Positions 1 to 12,118 of a stretch of DNA of 64,000 nucleotides are shown here, one piece after another. A program made the position numbers and the translations under genes. The stretch is from Taxillus chinensis (taxonomy: Eukaryota > Streptophyta > Magnoliopsida > Santalales > Loranthaceae): NCBI GenBank assembly GCA_023512835.1, contig CM042090.1:51385365-51449364 (forward strand), given 5' to 3'. The notes below the pieces were generated by a model that worked only from the letters and a program-made list of their open reading frames with translations, searched no databases and was not told where the DNA came from. Position 1 is the first letter of the stretch, and each line of letters starts with the position of its first letter.

Positions 1-373
1 CCTTCTTTGTGCGGTGTTGGACATAAAGGAAACCGTAAATCCTTTGTCACATAAATTACTGACACTTAGCAAATTATGCTTCAAACATTCGACTAGTGCA
101 ACTCTGCAAATTATGCTTCAAACATTCGACTAGTGCAACTCTAGTGATAAATACACAGCCGTTGGTTAAAGTGCCGTACCCGATAGTCTTACCTTTGCTG
201 TTGTCACCATATGACACAGATGGACCTCATTTGTCATTAACTTCAACAAGTAGAGTCTGATCACCCGTCATATGTCCGGAGCATCCACTATCGAGGATCC
301 ACTTGCTTTGATTGATCTTTGCCTTCAAGTGATCCGACAATGCATTCGAGAGATGCTCCTGAAAGACAACAGT
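1..373 (-). pseudogene. Copia A protease region, partial
   Basis: Reading right to left, this continues the gag-pol frame into the aspartic protease. The minus strand encodes the W-I-L-D-S-G-C-S-G-H-M core typical of Copia protease, also present in B. A 37-bp tandem duplication (69-142) disrupts it and the window edge truncates it. It follows a stop codon at 374 that separates it from the long gag frame. Confidence 0.75.
69..142. repeat. 37-bp perfect tandem duplication
   Basis: Bases 69-105 are repeated exactly at 106-142. The corresponding stretch in B (about 14555-14593) has one copy, so the duplication is specific to A and shifts the protease frame by one base. Confidence 0.9.
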
Positions 374-2677
374 TTACACTTTTGGTGCCCAAACTTGTTT
401 CGGGCGGTTAGAAGGAACATCATTAATGTCAACTGTTCCGGATTTAACTTTGCTAAGACTTTTAGCTTTCCAGGTTGACCTTAATTTGTTAGTTTCAACT
501 GTTACTTTTTCTTGGGTTTTCTTTGGAGAGACACTCCTTTGAGGTTTAGATTTTGTCTTGCTCGAAGAACCTCTTTTATTTAACTGATCTTTATTGATAG
601 AAACTTGATTACAAAGCCAATTATCAGATAAACTCCAACATTCATAGTGATAATGACCTATTTCCCTACAGATGGAACAGACACTATAATGCGGAGTACA
701 AATAGGGGATACAGGTCTCTTTGATTTTACAGATTTTCTACTCTGTTCCCTATGGCCTAATCCATTGCGTTTGGGTGACGTGCTCTTGGCCCTAGATGCA
801 TCAGCCTTAGCCTTTCGTTTCTTTTCGGGTGCTACAATTTTGGCTTGAACTGCAACAGCCTTCCCTTCATCATTAGTTACGGGTGCTACTGTTTCGGGAA
901 TAGCAGTAACAGCCTCTCTTCCATAGTCATAAACTATGGTGCCACCTGAAATGAAACCATCCAACGATTTAGACGTACTAATAGGATATAAGTTGGTTAG
1001 TTTTGGAGTGAAGTCCGGAGGATACTCAGTAGCATGAGTAGTGGAAGTCGATGGTTCGGAGCCTAGGCTAGGTTTGACTCGAATGTTATCCGGATCAGTC
1101 CTAAATGTAGTGCCTATTTCCCTGGATTTTAGCCACTTACGATTTATTTCCTTTTCCTGTTCAATTTCATTCTCGAGTCGTTTCACAATGACTTTTAGGC
1201 CCGTTAGGTTGGTATTTAACAGATGATTTTCAGCTTTTAGATCATGATACCAAGCCTCTTTACTTCTGAAGTCAGTTATGTCTTTTTCTAATCTAGCAAC
1301 AGTGATCTCAAGATGTTTATTCTGACTTTCCATATCTTTGTACATTTGAGTAACTATTAATCTCTCATTCTTTTCATGATCACGTTCAGTAATAAGAGAT
1401 TCTAATTTACTCATGAGCTCAAAGATCGAAGGTACCTCAGAATTTGCCATGAGGCAGATGTTCGGCTTGGGAGTTGGCTCATCATCCGAGGATTCCTCCT
1501 CTTCTTCGGAGCCACTAACGTATTTTGTGACGAACGCCTTCCTCTTGTTCTTGCTGTTGTCTGAGGTGGAGCGGCGAGGAGTTACCTTCTCACTTTTCTC
1601 GGTCACTTTAGACTTGGATCTACAGTCCTTGGCCCAGTGACCGGTTTTCCCACAGTTGTAGCATTCCTGGGAACTAGACTCCGGTCGCTCCTTTCTTTGG
1701 AAAGATGATGAGGAGCATCTCCTGAATCCTTTTCTGCTTTTCCGTAGGAATCACTCAAAGGATTTGACAAGAAGAGCTATCTCCTCCTCCTCGTCAGAAT
1801 CAGAATTCTCGGACACGTCCGTATCATCATTCCTCAGTATGCTTGGACATTCCGTAGCTTTGAGAGCTACCCCCTTTTCTTTCCGAGCTATTTTCTCATC
1901 CCGGTCAGAGTACTTAAACCTGACTTCGTGAGTCCGCAGCTCTCCATATAGGTCTTCAAGGGGAACATACTGCCAGTTCTTGTTCGATTGCATCTGGAGT
2001 TGTTTGGAGTAGTAGCGATCCGGCAAGGAGCGAAAGAACTTGTCATTGATCTGAGATTGAGAATAATGCTCATTGACGGTTTTCAGTTCAAGGATGAGTT
2101 TGCCGAATCTCCGATAGATGCTTTCGAGTGATTCGCCCGGTTTATGATTGAAACTCTCAAAGTTCTGCCTGAGAGTACAGATAACATTCTGCATTTGGGA
2201 CTGACTTCCCTCATAGTGGATTGTCAGTTTATCCCAGACAGCTTTTGCTGTCGTGCATCCCTGGACGTCCGTGAAAGCCTCGGAATCCAAAGACGATGTG
2301 ACATGTGCTAGAGCCTTTTCGTTGGCACACTGCCAAGCTCTTTCATCATTGGTGAGTTCGGCATCAGTCTTTGGTCTTTTGACTCCATGTTCTTCGATAG
2401 TCATCGGAGTGGGTATATCCTGATGAAGACATGGCCACATGAGGTGATCATGGCAGACCATGAACATTCTCATGCGAGCTTTCCACTGGGAGAAAAGCTC
2501 AGGTGTGAACTTGGGTGGCTTTGTCAGAGTGAAGCCAGAACTCCGTGGTTGTGCAGCGGCGGTAGCGACAGGTTGAGGTGGATCGACATTTTCACTGCTG
2601 CTTCGATTTGGAAGGGGCTCTTGTGCACCTCCGGAGTTAAGGCGAGTGTTGAAAAGCATGTTACTTTCTTCAGCCAT
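374..2677 (-). pseudogene. gag: Copia A gag (capsid/nucleocapsid), one internal stop
   Basis: Gag packages the element RNA. I take the ATG at 2677 (protein starts MAEESNML), just downstream of the primer site; a GTG-initiated frame from 2737 is less likely. In order: a proline-rich N-terminus, a UBN2-type gag domain with FESFNHKPGESLESIYRRF, an acidic patch, one CCHC zinc knuckle (CYNCGKTGHWAKDC, near 1625-1665), then a coiled coil rich in K/E/L around residues 450-520. The frame is open except for a TGA at 1751-1753, where B has CGA (Arg), a typical CpG deamination. The reading frame ends at 374. The long coiled coil after the knuckle is like SIRE-lineage gag (established for the lineage; assignment here is inference). 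Confidence 0.85.
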
Positions 2678-2724
2678 TTGTAAGAGAGAAAGAGTGGGAT
2701 CTTTACTTGGAACAAATAGAACTT

Positions 2725-2736
2725 GCTCTGATACCA
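2725..2736 (-). other. Primer-binding site of Copia A (initiator Met tRNA)
   Basis: The minus strand reads TGGTATCAGAGC, complementary to the 3' end of initiator Met tRNA. It lies two bases inside the LTR edge at 2739, where minus-strand DNA synthesis would start. Confidence 0.95.
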
Positions 2737-2738
2737 CT

Positions 2739-3721
2739 TGTTGGTCCCTGTTAGCCTAGGGGGGGGGGGGGTGAATAGGCTTAAATCAAAAACTCTTTTC
2801 TCACTGGTGTAACACAATCTGCTTAAAGGATATAAAATCAGTGCGGAAGATAACCAGATAGTGAAAGTATTTTGCTTTATTATCAAATGATAATTACAAC
2901 AAAATAAGCAAAGAATTAGTGATTACACTAGCACTTGGCTTTACAATCACACACACTAGCGTTAATAATCTCTATATGCTCTTGTACAATTACTTTTCTC
3001 ACGCGCGTATCAGTTTTCCTTAGTATGTGTACGCCCTATTTTAATGTACAACACTACAGATATATATATAGACATCCTAGAGGAATCTATCTTGGAACTG
3101 TGTTTTCCGAGCGCTGTGTGGACATTAAGTTCTTCTCAGAAAATGCTTCTGCTATAACTACTTCGGATGTGGAGCTCAAAATATTGGAAGCATAAGTAAA
3201 TTAAATAACTTCACTCGCTTCCAATTGAATTTGGGACTGCATCCACATCTCCGAGTGGTCCATGTGTAAGACAGTTTAGATCTTCAATGAGTTTATCTTA
3301 CATCGGAACACAACGAGCTGTTATCATAAATGCGGTATTGATAAGTTGAAGTAGCGTCCTTTTAGTCCGGTGTAGCTTTCCTTACTCCGTATCAACGAGG
3401 TTCGGATCCTTACTCCATATTAGTTATTGCTTACTCCGTATACATGAAGTCCTGAAATCCTTATCCCGTGTCAGCGCTTTCTTACTCCGCATGAGGTAGA
3501 TATGCGGAATCCTTATTCCGCATCAATGCTTCCTTACTCCGCTTGAGTGATGATTCAGATTTCTTATTCCGCATCAGATGTCCTTACTCTGCATCAGTTG
3601 TCCTTACTCTGCATCTGTTGTCCTTACTCCGCTCGAATGAAGGACTCTTCCTTATTCTAAATCTTCTTTTCCTTAGACAGCTTGAGCGAAGGACTTAATT
3701 CTTTCTCTGCAACAAATCTCT
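2739..3721 (-). repeat. Copia A 5' LTR, segment 1 of 2
   Basis: On the + strand it starts TGTTGGTCCC next to the primer site and runs to the TCTCT target duplication at 3717-3721, where B is inserted. The inner half carries the polyadenylation-side sequence also seen in B and H. Bases 3370-3660 hold many degenerate copies of TTACTCCG / TTATTCCG. Short translated frames here look incidental. With segment 2 the LTR is about 1.32 kb. Confidence 0.9.
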
Positions 3722-4899
3722 TGATGGTCCCTTGGAGCCTAGAGGGGGTTGAATAGGCTCTTATCGAAACTCTTTTGATTCTCTTATGACACAACACTTG
3801 TCTAGTTAAGTGATAGAATCACTGCGAAAGATAACCAAATAGTGGAAGTATTTTGTTTTATTATCAAAAAATAAATACAACAAAATAGAAGCAAGACTCT
3901 TTTACACTCTAATTACAAAAAGATTCACACACTAGCCTATATTATGTCTTTGAACTCTTGTGCATACACAGGGTTGATTCAGGCTCGCTCGCACACACTC
4001 TCAAATGTACAAGTATGAATATTTATAAAAACATTCCTAAGAGACAACCTTGGAACTTGTAGTTGCGGAATGCGTTCATCACTAACTATTCCTCGGTAAT
4101 CTCTCTGCCTTGACTGCTGTGGTTTGTGGAGATCAAGATCTTGGGTTTGAAGAGTATAAGTGCCTTTGTGAGTTCCCAAGTATAATTAAAGTTGTGTCCA
4201 CATATCCGGGTGGTCCACATGTAAGATTTTTCAGGTTCTCAACGAGTTTGTCTTACATCGGGACACCACGAGCCGATAACTTTAAATGCAGTAAGTTGAA
4301 GTAGCATCTTCTTGGTCTGATGTAATTTTCTTTACTCCGTTGCTAATGAAGCTCGGAACCATACTCCGTGTCAGTGGTTGCTTACTCCGTATCTATTTGG
4401 TACTAGAATCCTTAGTCCGTGTCAGCGCTTCCTTACTCCGTGTGAATGAGAAGGTCAGAATGCTTATTCCGTATCAGCGCTGCCTTACTCCGCATGTAAG
4501 TTCCTTACTCCGTACGAGTTTCTTACTCCGTGCGAGTTTAAAGGATCGGATGGCTTACTCCGTACTACCACATCCTTACTCTGCATGAGTGAGTGATCCG
4601 GATTCCTTACTCTGCATCTGGTTTCCTTACTCCGTGCGAATAAAGACTCGGGTCCTTATTCCGCATCGCATTTCCTTACTCCGTATGTATGGGGGACTTG
4701 GTTATTTACCAAGTGTTTGACGACACTCACTCTCGTCCGGATCAGGATTATGTATCCTGTCCTTAGCTTTGCTCTTATGAGTGTATCTCCGGATTAATAA
4801 CATATCTTCTGCAATGATTTAAGACAAAACACAAAAGATCTCAAATCAAATTACATAGGGCTTTATCAGCATTATCCAAATTCTGGGCTTGATCCAACA
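3722..4899 (-). repeat. Copia B 3' LTR
   Basis: 1178 bp, near-identical to 17170-18348. On the minus strand it begins TGTTGGATCAAG and ends GGGACCATCA. The U3-side half (about 4330-4690) holds over a dozen degenerate CGGAGTAAGG-type units. The part near 3725-3900 contains the sequence next to the primer site in the other LTR. Confidence 0.93.
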
Positions 4900-4912
4900 A
4901 TCTCCCCCAATT
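4900..4912 (-). other. Polypurine tract of Copia B
   Basis: The minus strand reads AATTGGGGGAGAT immediately before the 3' LTR. This is the usual plus-strand priming site and confirms the orientation. The 130 bases between it and the extra ORF (4913-5042) show nothing else. Confidence 0.88.
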
Positions 4913-5187
4913 ATGGATATGCCCAAACCCTTTGTAATCTGATCTGGTAAGCAGCGCAAAAAGATAACATATAGGATACACATCACAACCATTTTCATTT
5001 ATCAGCAACAGAATATAATTCAGCCTTTATACAAGATTTTCATTAAGGTACATAAGGCTTACTATACTTGAAGATCATTGTTGCTGCTTTCTCTCTAAGC
5101 TCCATTGTCTGCTTCATCAAATAAGTGGTGTGTTGGCTCCAAGATTTGTCCACACTTAAGAATGACTTGATGAAGTAATAGACAAAG

Positions 5188-7154
5188 TGCCACGCCCCAA
5201 TTTCCTTCCACTTGGAAATGAGTAGTGACTGCCCATGCCCGCACCCGAAGGGACAAGGGGTTGGTGCAAGCACCTTAAAAGGACTTCTGGCACGGGTGCT
5301 GTCCCAAACCTGCACAACCAGGCTAACATGCCAAGGGGCATGCTCTTGCTCCCAAACCATGCACACAAACACAAATTGAATAACAACATCTCATTTTATT
5401 CCATTGCAAAGGCTAAATGTTTATTACAACCCAGTCAGGGAAAAACCCCTATGAAGCCAGGTGTACTATTACAAATAAAACCAAACCAAATTCCAGAACA
5501 TAAAACCAAAGTATAACAAAGGAAATAGCATAAACTCCCAGCCCCAGGGGCCTAGCTCCTCAGCCTTCACCTACCGCCTACTAAACCCTGCAAAAGAACA
5601 GTTTATAGGAGGGGTGAGCAAACCATAGCTCGGAGGGGATCCGGTCTCCCCGGACCCGTCCCGCTCTACAACATGCATGATATGTGTATGCTTGTGCTCG
5701 TGTCGTGCCTAAGGCTAAAGCAAAGAAACATCACCCAGTAAACACTCTTTACCTGAGCCCGCACTGGAGGGCAGAGGACACCCCGCCACCACGGCGACAT
5801 GACATACCACATCCAGGCGAATGTTGCATGGACACCAATGCAACATTTTCCACCCGAGTCAGATATGGTCAACCACCTCCTCGGGCGCCATACCTACCCT
5901 CAGGAATGGGTGTAGACTTAGCCCACCGTCGTGAGTGCTACACCGAGACTCAGGACCACGTCCTGGCCAAATCTCAAAGGGGTCCAGCTATTGTGCCTGA
6001 CCCATATCTCAATTCGCTCTCAAACAGATCAACAAACAACGATAGCATTACATCTCAACATGTAAACTCGGACACGCATTTACACTTTATCTCGAAGGAC
6101 CAACATGGTCGATACAAGCCAAACACATCAGCCTCATAGGCTAAAAATCAAATACAAATCAAACACAGGACACACCAGCACACAGGTATATCATCAAACA
6201 CTCGTATACAAGGTCTCACAGGCATTATATTGAATACATGGCATGCAGGCCTCACGGACATTTTATCAAATACATAGTGTGCAGGCCTCACGGACATTTC
6301 ATCAAACACATGGTGGGCATAAACAAACCCAGAAAATCCTCAAGCCAAATTCAACATCGAATCAACAGAATATGCCATCAAGGCCAACATCCATATAGGA
6401 GATCACACCTATATGGATTTACATATATATATATATATAGGTGAATATCCTAGAACAGAGGAGAGTTAGGAAGAACATGCATCCCTACCTCAGGCTTTTG
6501 TCCTAACCTCCACGCTAGACGACTCCCAATGACGCGAACCACCACGGCAATCGCCCGAGATCCTCTCTCTCTCTCTCTCTCCGCAGCGGCAAATGCAGCA
6601 GAAAGAAGAACACAAGAACCCTAAACTCAAACTCAAGCCCTCATTATATAGACACTACCCACATCAAAACGACGTAGTTTTGATTAAGTAAATCCCGGGA
6701 TCAAAACGATGTAGTTTTGATCACACAAGTTAGCACCTTTCCGCACCCATATAGGCCAAAATACTCAGAATTTCAACATGGTCCTTTGGAGAAAGATCAT
6801 TAGAATGTCAAAACCAAGGGAACCATGCAAAAATATGGCTGCATGCCAATTTGCACGTGAATTCCCCAATTCACGTGCAACTCCATATGCACTCCAAATG
6901 CTCTCAAACTTCACCCCTAGCCTCCTTGCATCATTTAGAAGACAACCACACTTGCATGTGAATTGGACCCATTTCACGTGCAACTCACATACACGTCCGT
7001 TTGGCCTGAAACTTCTGTGGTAGATAGAGGACATCATTCTAAGCATCTTTCCTTTTGCACGTGAATTCATTTGAGCTCATTCACTAGGTCAAAATCTAGA
7101 AAAACTCTACTCAGAAGGCAAAACTGTGACTAACTCAAGGTATGGGTCCTTACA
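5188..7154 (-). mobile_element. Solo Gypsy LTR K inside the Ulp1-like ORF
   Basis: 1967-bp lone LTR with no internal region. On the minus strand it starts TGTAAGGACCCATACC and ends GGGGCGTGGCA (the usual end is GTGACA). Flanks are CAAAG (5183-5187) and GAAAG (7155-7159), a duplication with one mismatch. Its sequence matches element C's LTRs in outer parts and J's U3 closely. It interrupts the protease ORF a few codons after the catalytic Cys. Solo LTRs arise by recombination between two LTRs of a full element. It carries a palindrome/TATA promoter module, a short CT run (6562-6580) and a 101-codon minus-strand frame at 6765-7070. Confidence 0.92.
6645..6721 (-). promoter_or_regulatory. LTR K promoter module: two ACGT palindromes plus TATA box
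   Basis: Palindromes ATCAAAAC-N6-GTTTTGAT start at 6663 and 6700 (37 bp apart). The second has one core change. A TATATA box lies at 6645-6650, 12 bp downstream in element sense. The same layout recurs in E, D, C and J. Confidence 0.75.
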
Positions 7155-9742
7155 GAAAGGCCCCGCAACTATCTCCATCTGGCTGTTGTGGCACTTGCTT
7201 CTTGCCCCGGAATGTCGCCTTTAGCTTCTCAGTTGGACTCAAAGGAGTGATGCCCAACTTTTCATATAATCCGACTTTCTTCACAGCTTCAGTCAACCTG
7301 AGAGATAGTGGTTCCCATTGATTCTTTCTTACATACTGCTTTACAATCTGATGAGAATCGATCAGAATTATCTGTTTGGACTGAATCATGAAGACAACCA
7401 TCATGAAATGTGGCGACATGATCCGGTATGGAATGAGGATAGTTGAGAGAGTTCTCCATGGCTTGCTATCCTCTGCAGTTCCGTCGATAAAGGACTGAAT
7501 GATATCTACACTGGGAAGATAGCCCTCATTCCAGCACGGCAGAACTTCAAACAAGTGGCCGTCCTTGTACAGAGATAGAAACAGCCTCATCTCCATTTTA
7601 GCAGCCCTAGAGAAGTTGTCAATGTCGTCTATTGTAAAGAGGCCTTTCTCCGAACAAAGGGTCCGAAAGTCGTCCGGGGAGAAGGGGTACAGGTCAGAGA
7701 GACATCTTCTCTCGGCAGTAGACGCAGCATAGGAAATCATTGCCTTACGCACGCTTCCGTCCGCATCAAGAGGGTCACACGCCGTGTATGATGGGAGGAA
7801 AGTGTTAGCTGCGGATGGAGAGGATGGAGGAAGAGCTGCACTCGAGGAGCTTGGCTGAGAGAAGCGGCTACGTTTGGGGATTTGAACTCCCTAAAGCAAT
7901 GAAGAGGCCGGCCGCTTCTCAGCACGAGTGGAGGAATGTGATGCAGGAGGAGCAGAAGGATCAGATGACACTCTCTCCCCCGGTTTGGTAGATTGCTGGG
8001 GAGCAACGAGAGGGCGAGCCATCGTGTGCGCCAGGTCCGCGAAGGAGGTAGACAAGGAGTGGACGGACGAGGCGACTAGGTCCATCTTCTGTTCCATGGA
8101 AGTGGAGGAGTCGGTGAGGGCGAAGAGGAGTTGGGCGCCAAGAGCATCAACCTTGGCGGCAATGGCGGATATTTGGGTGCTATGAGCTTGGGCATGGCGG
8201 TCCAGCTGGGCGGAGAGCACAGCGTCGGAGTGGACTGTGCCAAAAGAAGCACGCCCAACGGCCAACTCTGGAGCTTTGGAGGACTCCCCCGCATGAACAG
8301 GAGCAGGAGTGCGCTGGGCAGAGGAGTCCGCAGGAGTATCAGCAGCAGCAGCAGAAGGGGCATCCGGAGCAGTAGAGGCATCCGGAGCAGCGGACCCGTT
8401 TTGACTAGATAGGTCAACAACGGGATGGCGACAGCAGGAGAAGAAGGTCCAGCCTTAGCAGGGGAAGGACTCCGTGCGGCATGGACCGGGCTGGAGGGGT
8501 TAGGGAACGGCACATCTGGAATGGAGGCCAGCGTAAAAAAGCCTTGGTCCAAATTCCAGATGATCAAGGTCTCCGGGGATTGGGTATGGCGAGTGTAAAA
8601 CACCCGAAAATTGGTGTCAGAAATGGAGGCGGTGTGGGCAAGGCTGAAACGGAGCCAAAGGTCCGTTAAGGTGTCGGCGGAGAGATGGTCAAGGTAGGCT
8701 CGGGGTTGAGGTAGGGGAGGCAAAGGAGCTTCCGGAATAGATTCTGGGACATCAGCAATGGCGGCAGCAACGGCGGTATCAACCGCGGCAAAGAACAAAC
8801 GGAAGTGGAGGGAGTGGGAACATCCGCAGCAGAAGGGGCTGAGGAAACATCTTTAGGGTCACTGTGCTTAGATGGCCCCACAACCTTAGAGGGTTCGGCA
8901 CGGACGCTGTGCTGGGAGGCCCGAGAAATGGAGGGGGCAGCAACGGACCGAATCTGGGAGGATCGGTAAGCAGAGCTGACGTCAGGGGCATGGCTGTCGG
9001 AGGGGTCACCAACAGAACTGCCTTGTTGTTTCGGGGCAGGGAGAAGGCGGAGAGCTGCAGAGGGACGAAGGGCCGTCATGTTCCCATTAGGCGTAAGATG
9101 GCGAAGGTAATAAGCCGGAGGAAATGGAACAACATCATAGCGGGCGAAATGGTCCGGATGAAGATGCCGGAAGACAATGCTTAGTATGCGCCCGAAGGAA
9201 TGGTTCTTGGGTCCATTCTGCAGCAGTCGGAACAAAAACGTCCCTCAGTCCATTGGAAGACCTTCGAAAACGCCGTACATGGCCAGAAGAAGATCGTACG
9301 GAACAGAGTCCAGAGCGGAAGTGCGAGCCAGTAAACATCGACTCAGTATGATCACCATACAGCGATAGCGACCTTGGAAGGACTTCACCTTGTATTCCTT
9401 GCCTTTATAGGTGCAACCCATAGAAGCCACCATGGGATCAGCATCGGGGCGCTGTGGTTCACCGGGGGGTAGATTGAGAGCAGCGCGGAGAACGACGGGA
9501 GTGATTAGGATGGATTCACCGCTAACAGAGGAGATGATGGAGTCGGTGGTACAGCGGATCCGTTGGTAGAACTCGAGAATGTCGTCTATAAGAAGATTGA
9601 CAAGATTGGAGATCAAGTTGAGTATGTGAGAGGCTTCTAGAAGAGGGCGAAGATGGAAAAACCAATCCGGAGGGTTGGAGATAGCGTTCCAATTGACCAG
9701 ATGGCCGGGATTGATGCCGGAAAGAGAGGTTTTGGGTGCCAT

Positions 9743-11441
9743 TGTAGATGAAAGTTGAAGGGCGAGAGGGAAGGCGAGGTCTTGGGGATTGAAGGAGCAA
9801 CGAGAGTTTTAGGGATTTGAAAAGGGTAACACTCGTGCTTCGCAGGAATGACCAGAATATATAAGACCGAGTCCGTGAATGTTAGTGGCTCTAGGAATTT
9901 GGCGAGTGAAACAGTAAACCTCTTGATGAGATGATGTCATTAGTCTTGATATCGGTGCGCCTCTGAATTAAAAGATGACGTGGAGACGGCATGACCAAGT
10001 AAGGGTAACAGCTGTTTGCCTTCCTGGGGAAGTGTGTGCATCCCGAGACATGCATTCAATGAATCATCATTATTCCTCCTCCAAAGCACGCGATATATAA
10101 TAAAACATGGATTATCGCAATTTGACAGTGTCAGGAGTCCGGAGGAATGAACCGACAATCATCCGGAATCAACAATAGTCGAGTGACGAGTATCCGGATG
10201 AAAAGTAGACCGTGTCCGTAGTAATAGAGTGCGGTGAGAGAGAAGTAGATTCATTTGCTGTCAATAAGTCGAAGAGAAGAGAAGTACCACAACACTTCAA
10301 ATCCAAGAGTATGGACTAGATTTATCGATAAGGTTGCAAAGAAAAACTGAACCTGTAGCTTCACAAAAAAATAAACTAAAAGTACAAAAGCTTAACAGGC
10401 AAGGATTAGTATGGATAGGAGAAAATAGTCAGTGAAGAGCTATATAATCCGAACTAATGAGAAGCAGAACTTATGCATTACAAAGGATGAAATAGACATA
10501 TACATACTAGAGAATGATCAATGTGACTGAATCAGGGCATATGTCAGATAATAAATACACAAGTTCATATAGGTCAACATAGCGAAACCGTCCTGCTGAA
10601 CGACGTAGCTAAGATTAATTAAAAATCATATGATTTGACCAAACTAGGATTCATGAGTGAAAAATGAGGAAGCGGACACATGTCAAAAGCAAGCAGTTGA
10701 TTATCTGATTAAAATGCATGGTTGAAGAAAAAAAACATCCAAGCATGCCTCAATTCTGTTTCAACAACGCATGTCCAGTCAGATCCGGAAGTAAAGGTTT
10801 AGAGGAGGGAGTATCTGAGACATATTAGGGGGTTATTACTGAGGTAATAGATGAAGCTTAGGCTCCCTCGTAGATCATTCGATCCTCTCAAAAAAAGACT
10901 CGCCCTCGAATAGACAGCCAGGAAAGAGGTCATGAGACATATACGGGGGGTATTACTCGAATAATTTATAAAGCATTTTCTCCCCTATAGATTGTGCAAT
11001 CCTCTCAGTAGACCTTTCCGGCTTAAAGAAAGTCAGTACCATCTATCTTTTTAGGAAACTATACTTCAGAAGCTGATCAGACTGCGATTGTGTATTCATC
11101 CACCAGGCATTCCGAGCTAACCCATTTCATTTCTTTAACTATATATGTTAATAGAGTAATCTAAATGAACAGACATTTGTCATGTGGTGATCAGTGGAAA
11201 TTAAGATCATGAAACCAGAATGAGGTTAATCATATAAACTTTAATCTTGTTTGCTTAAACTACTTCAGTAGGGAAATGCAAACATCCTCCCACTATGAAG
11301 TTGATATCAATATCAGAAGCATGAAGCACGTTAAACAGTAAGTATGATCAACATTAAGATCAGTATGTATCTACTACTATCAATAAAAGCACAATGCATG
11401 TTCTGAAAGTAAGTATACTGTTGGGTAATTTAAATGTGAGA
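9743..11441 (-). other. Non-coding spacer of Copia B between pol and the extra ORF
   Basis: About 1.7 kb with no credible reading frame or domain. It is A-rich on the + strand. Two imperfect direct repeats, each about 80 bp and 103 bp apart, are at about 10828-10905 and 10931-11010: both begin GAGACATAT, contain a GGGGG run with TATTACT, and end GCAATCCTCTCA or GATCCTCTCA. It may hold the leader or promoter for the extra ORF; I see no clear signal. Confidence 0.6.
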
Positions 11442-12118
11442 CTATGTATATAAGTCAAGCATACCTAATCGGAAGAGTAGTTCAGAGAATCTTGCATCAG
11501 GTAGGGGCTTTATAAGTATGTCACGGTTGATCTTCAGTAGCAACATGTTCCAGTGAGATGTGACTTTTGAGAACATGGTCGCGTATGAAGTGATACCTGA
11601 CCTCAATATGCTTCGTTTTAGGGTGCATGACAGGATTGTTGCTGATAGCAATTGCGCTAGTGTTGTCGCGGTAGAGTGGAATAGATGACATGTTGAAACC
11701 GTAGTCAGTAAGTTGACTTTGCATCCAGAGTAGCTGTGCGCGGGAACTCCCAAAGCTATATATATTCCGCCTCGGCGAAGTAGAGGTTGATACGGAATTC
11801 TGCTTCTTACTGAACCATGAAATTAATCTATTTCCAAGAAATTGACACGTACCACTTGTGCTTTTCCTGTCAATGCGACACCTAGCGAAGTCAGTATCAG
11901 AGTATCTAGATAAGGTGAAGTTGGACTCCTTTGGGTACCAGAGTCCCTAATTCATCGTTCCCTTGAGATACCTTAATATCTGTTTAACATGAAGCATATG
12001 TGACTCCTTGGGATTCGCCTGATATCGTGCACAGATGCAAGTTGCAAACATAATGTCTGGGTGACTTGTCGTAAGATACGAAGAAGGATCCTATCATCCC
12101 TCTCGTAGTCGGTCACAT
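11442..12118 (-). pseudogene. Copia B RNase H domain
   Basis: RNase H removes the RNA strand of the hybrid during reverse transcription. The C-terminal part at 11442-11753 shows the Copia signatures DNTSAIAISNNPVMHPKTKHI and HIEVRYHFIRDHV. Sequence upstream, to 12118, still gives pieces of the connecting region but with frameshifts and stops. It ends pol; the spacer follows. Confidence 0.82.

Larger units (their letters stand above)
1..3721 (-). mobile_element. Copia element A, left part (PR start, gag, PBS, most of 5' LTR)
   Basis: Minus-strand Ty1/Copia retrotransposon cut by the left window edge. From right to left it shows most of a 5' LTR, a tRNA primer site, gag and the start of the protease. 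The LTR stops at 3721 and resumes after element B at 18349, ending at 18693, so A is one element split by B. Its gag and LTR match B and H in layout and sequence, making the three one family. The rest of pol and the 3' LTR must lie left of the window. The right-hand flank of A, starting ATGTG at 18694, is Copia F. Confidence 0.9.
5043..9742 (-). pseudogene. Extra ORF of Copia B: plant-transposon-like N-terminus plus Ulp1-type (C48) cysteine protease
   Basis: Sense-strand gene between pol and the 3' LTR, about 900 codons once solo LTR K (5188-7154) is discounted. Start ATG at 9742 (MAPKTSLSG). The first 165 residues, with LEFYQRI and a G-x-x-I-x-I-T-P pattern, resemble the putative plant transposon protein domain (from memory, tentative). 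The middle is Ser/Pro/Ala-rich with a helical stretch around 8265-7990. The C-terminus has the Ulp1 pattern: candidate His in SPHFMM (7408-7410), Asp in LIDS (7357-7359), then QQPDGDSCGAF with catalytic Cys at 7165-7167. The tail of the fold continues at 5187 and stops at 5043. Damage seen: TGA at 9245-9247, TAG at 7891-7893, frame changes near 8790 and 8300-8400, and the LTR insertion. Ulp1 enzymes cleave SUMO-type conjugates; a role in this element is unknown. Confidence 0.75.

Noticed and set aside
8131..9351. Several plus-strand frames across 8131-9351
   Set aside because: They are the antisense of the GC-rich Ser/Pro linker of the Ulp1-like ORF; composition explains their length.
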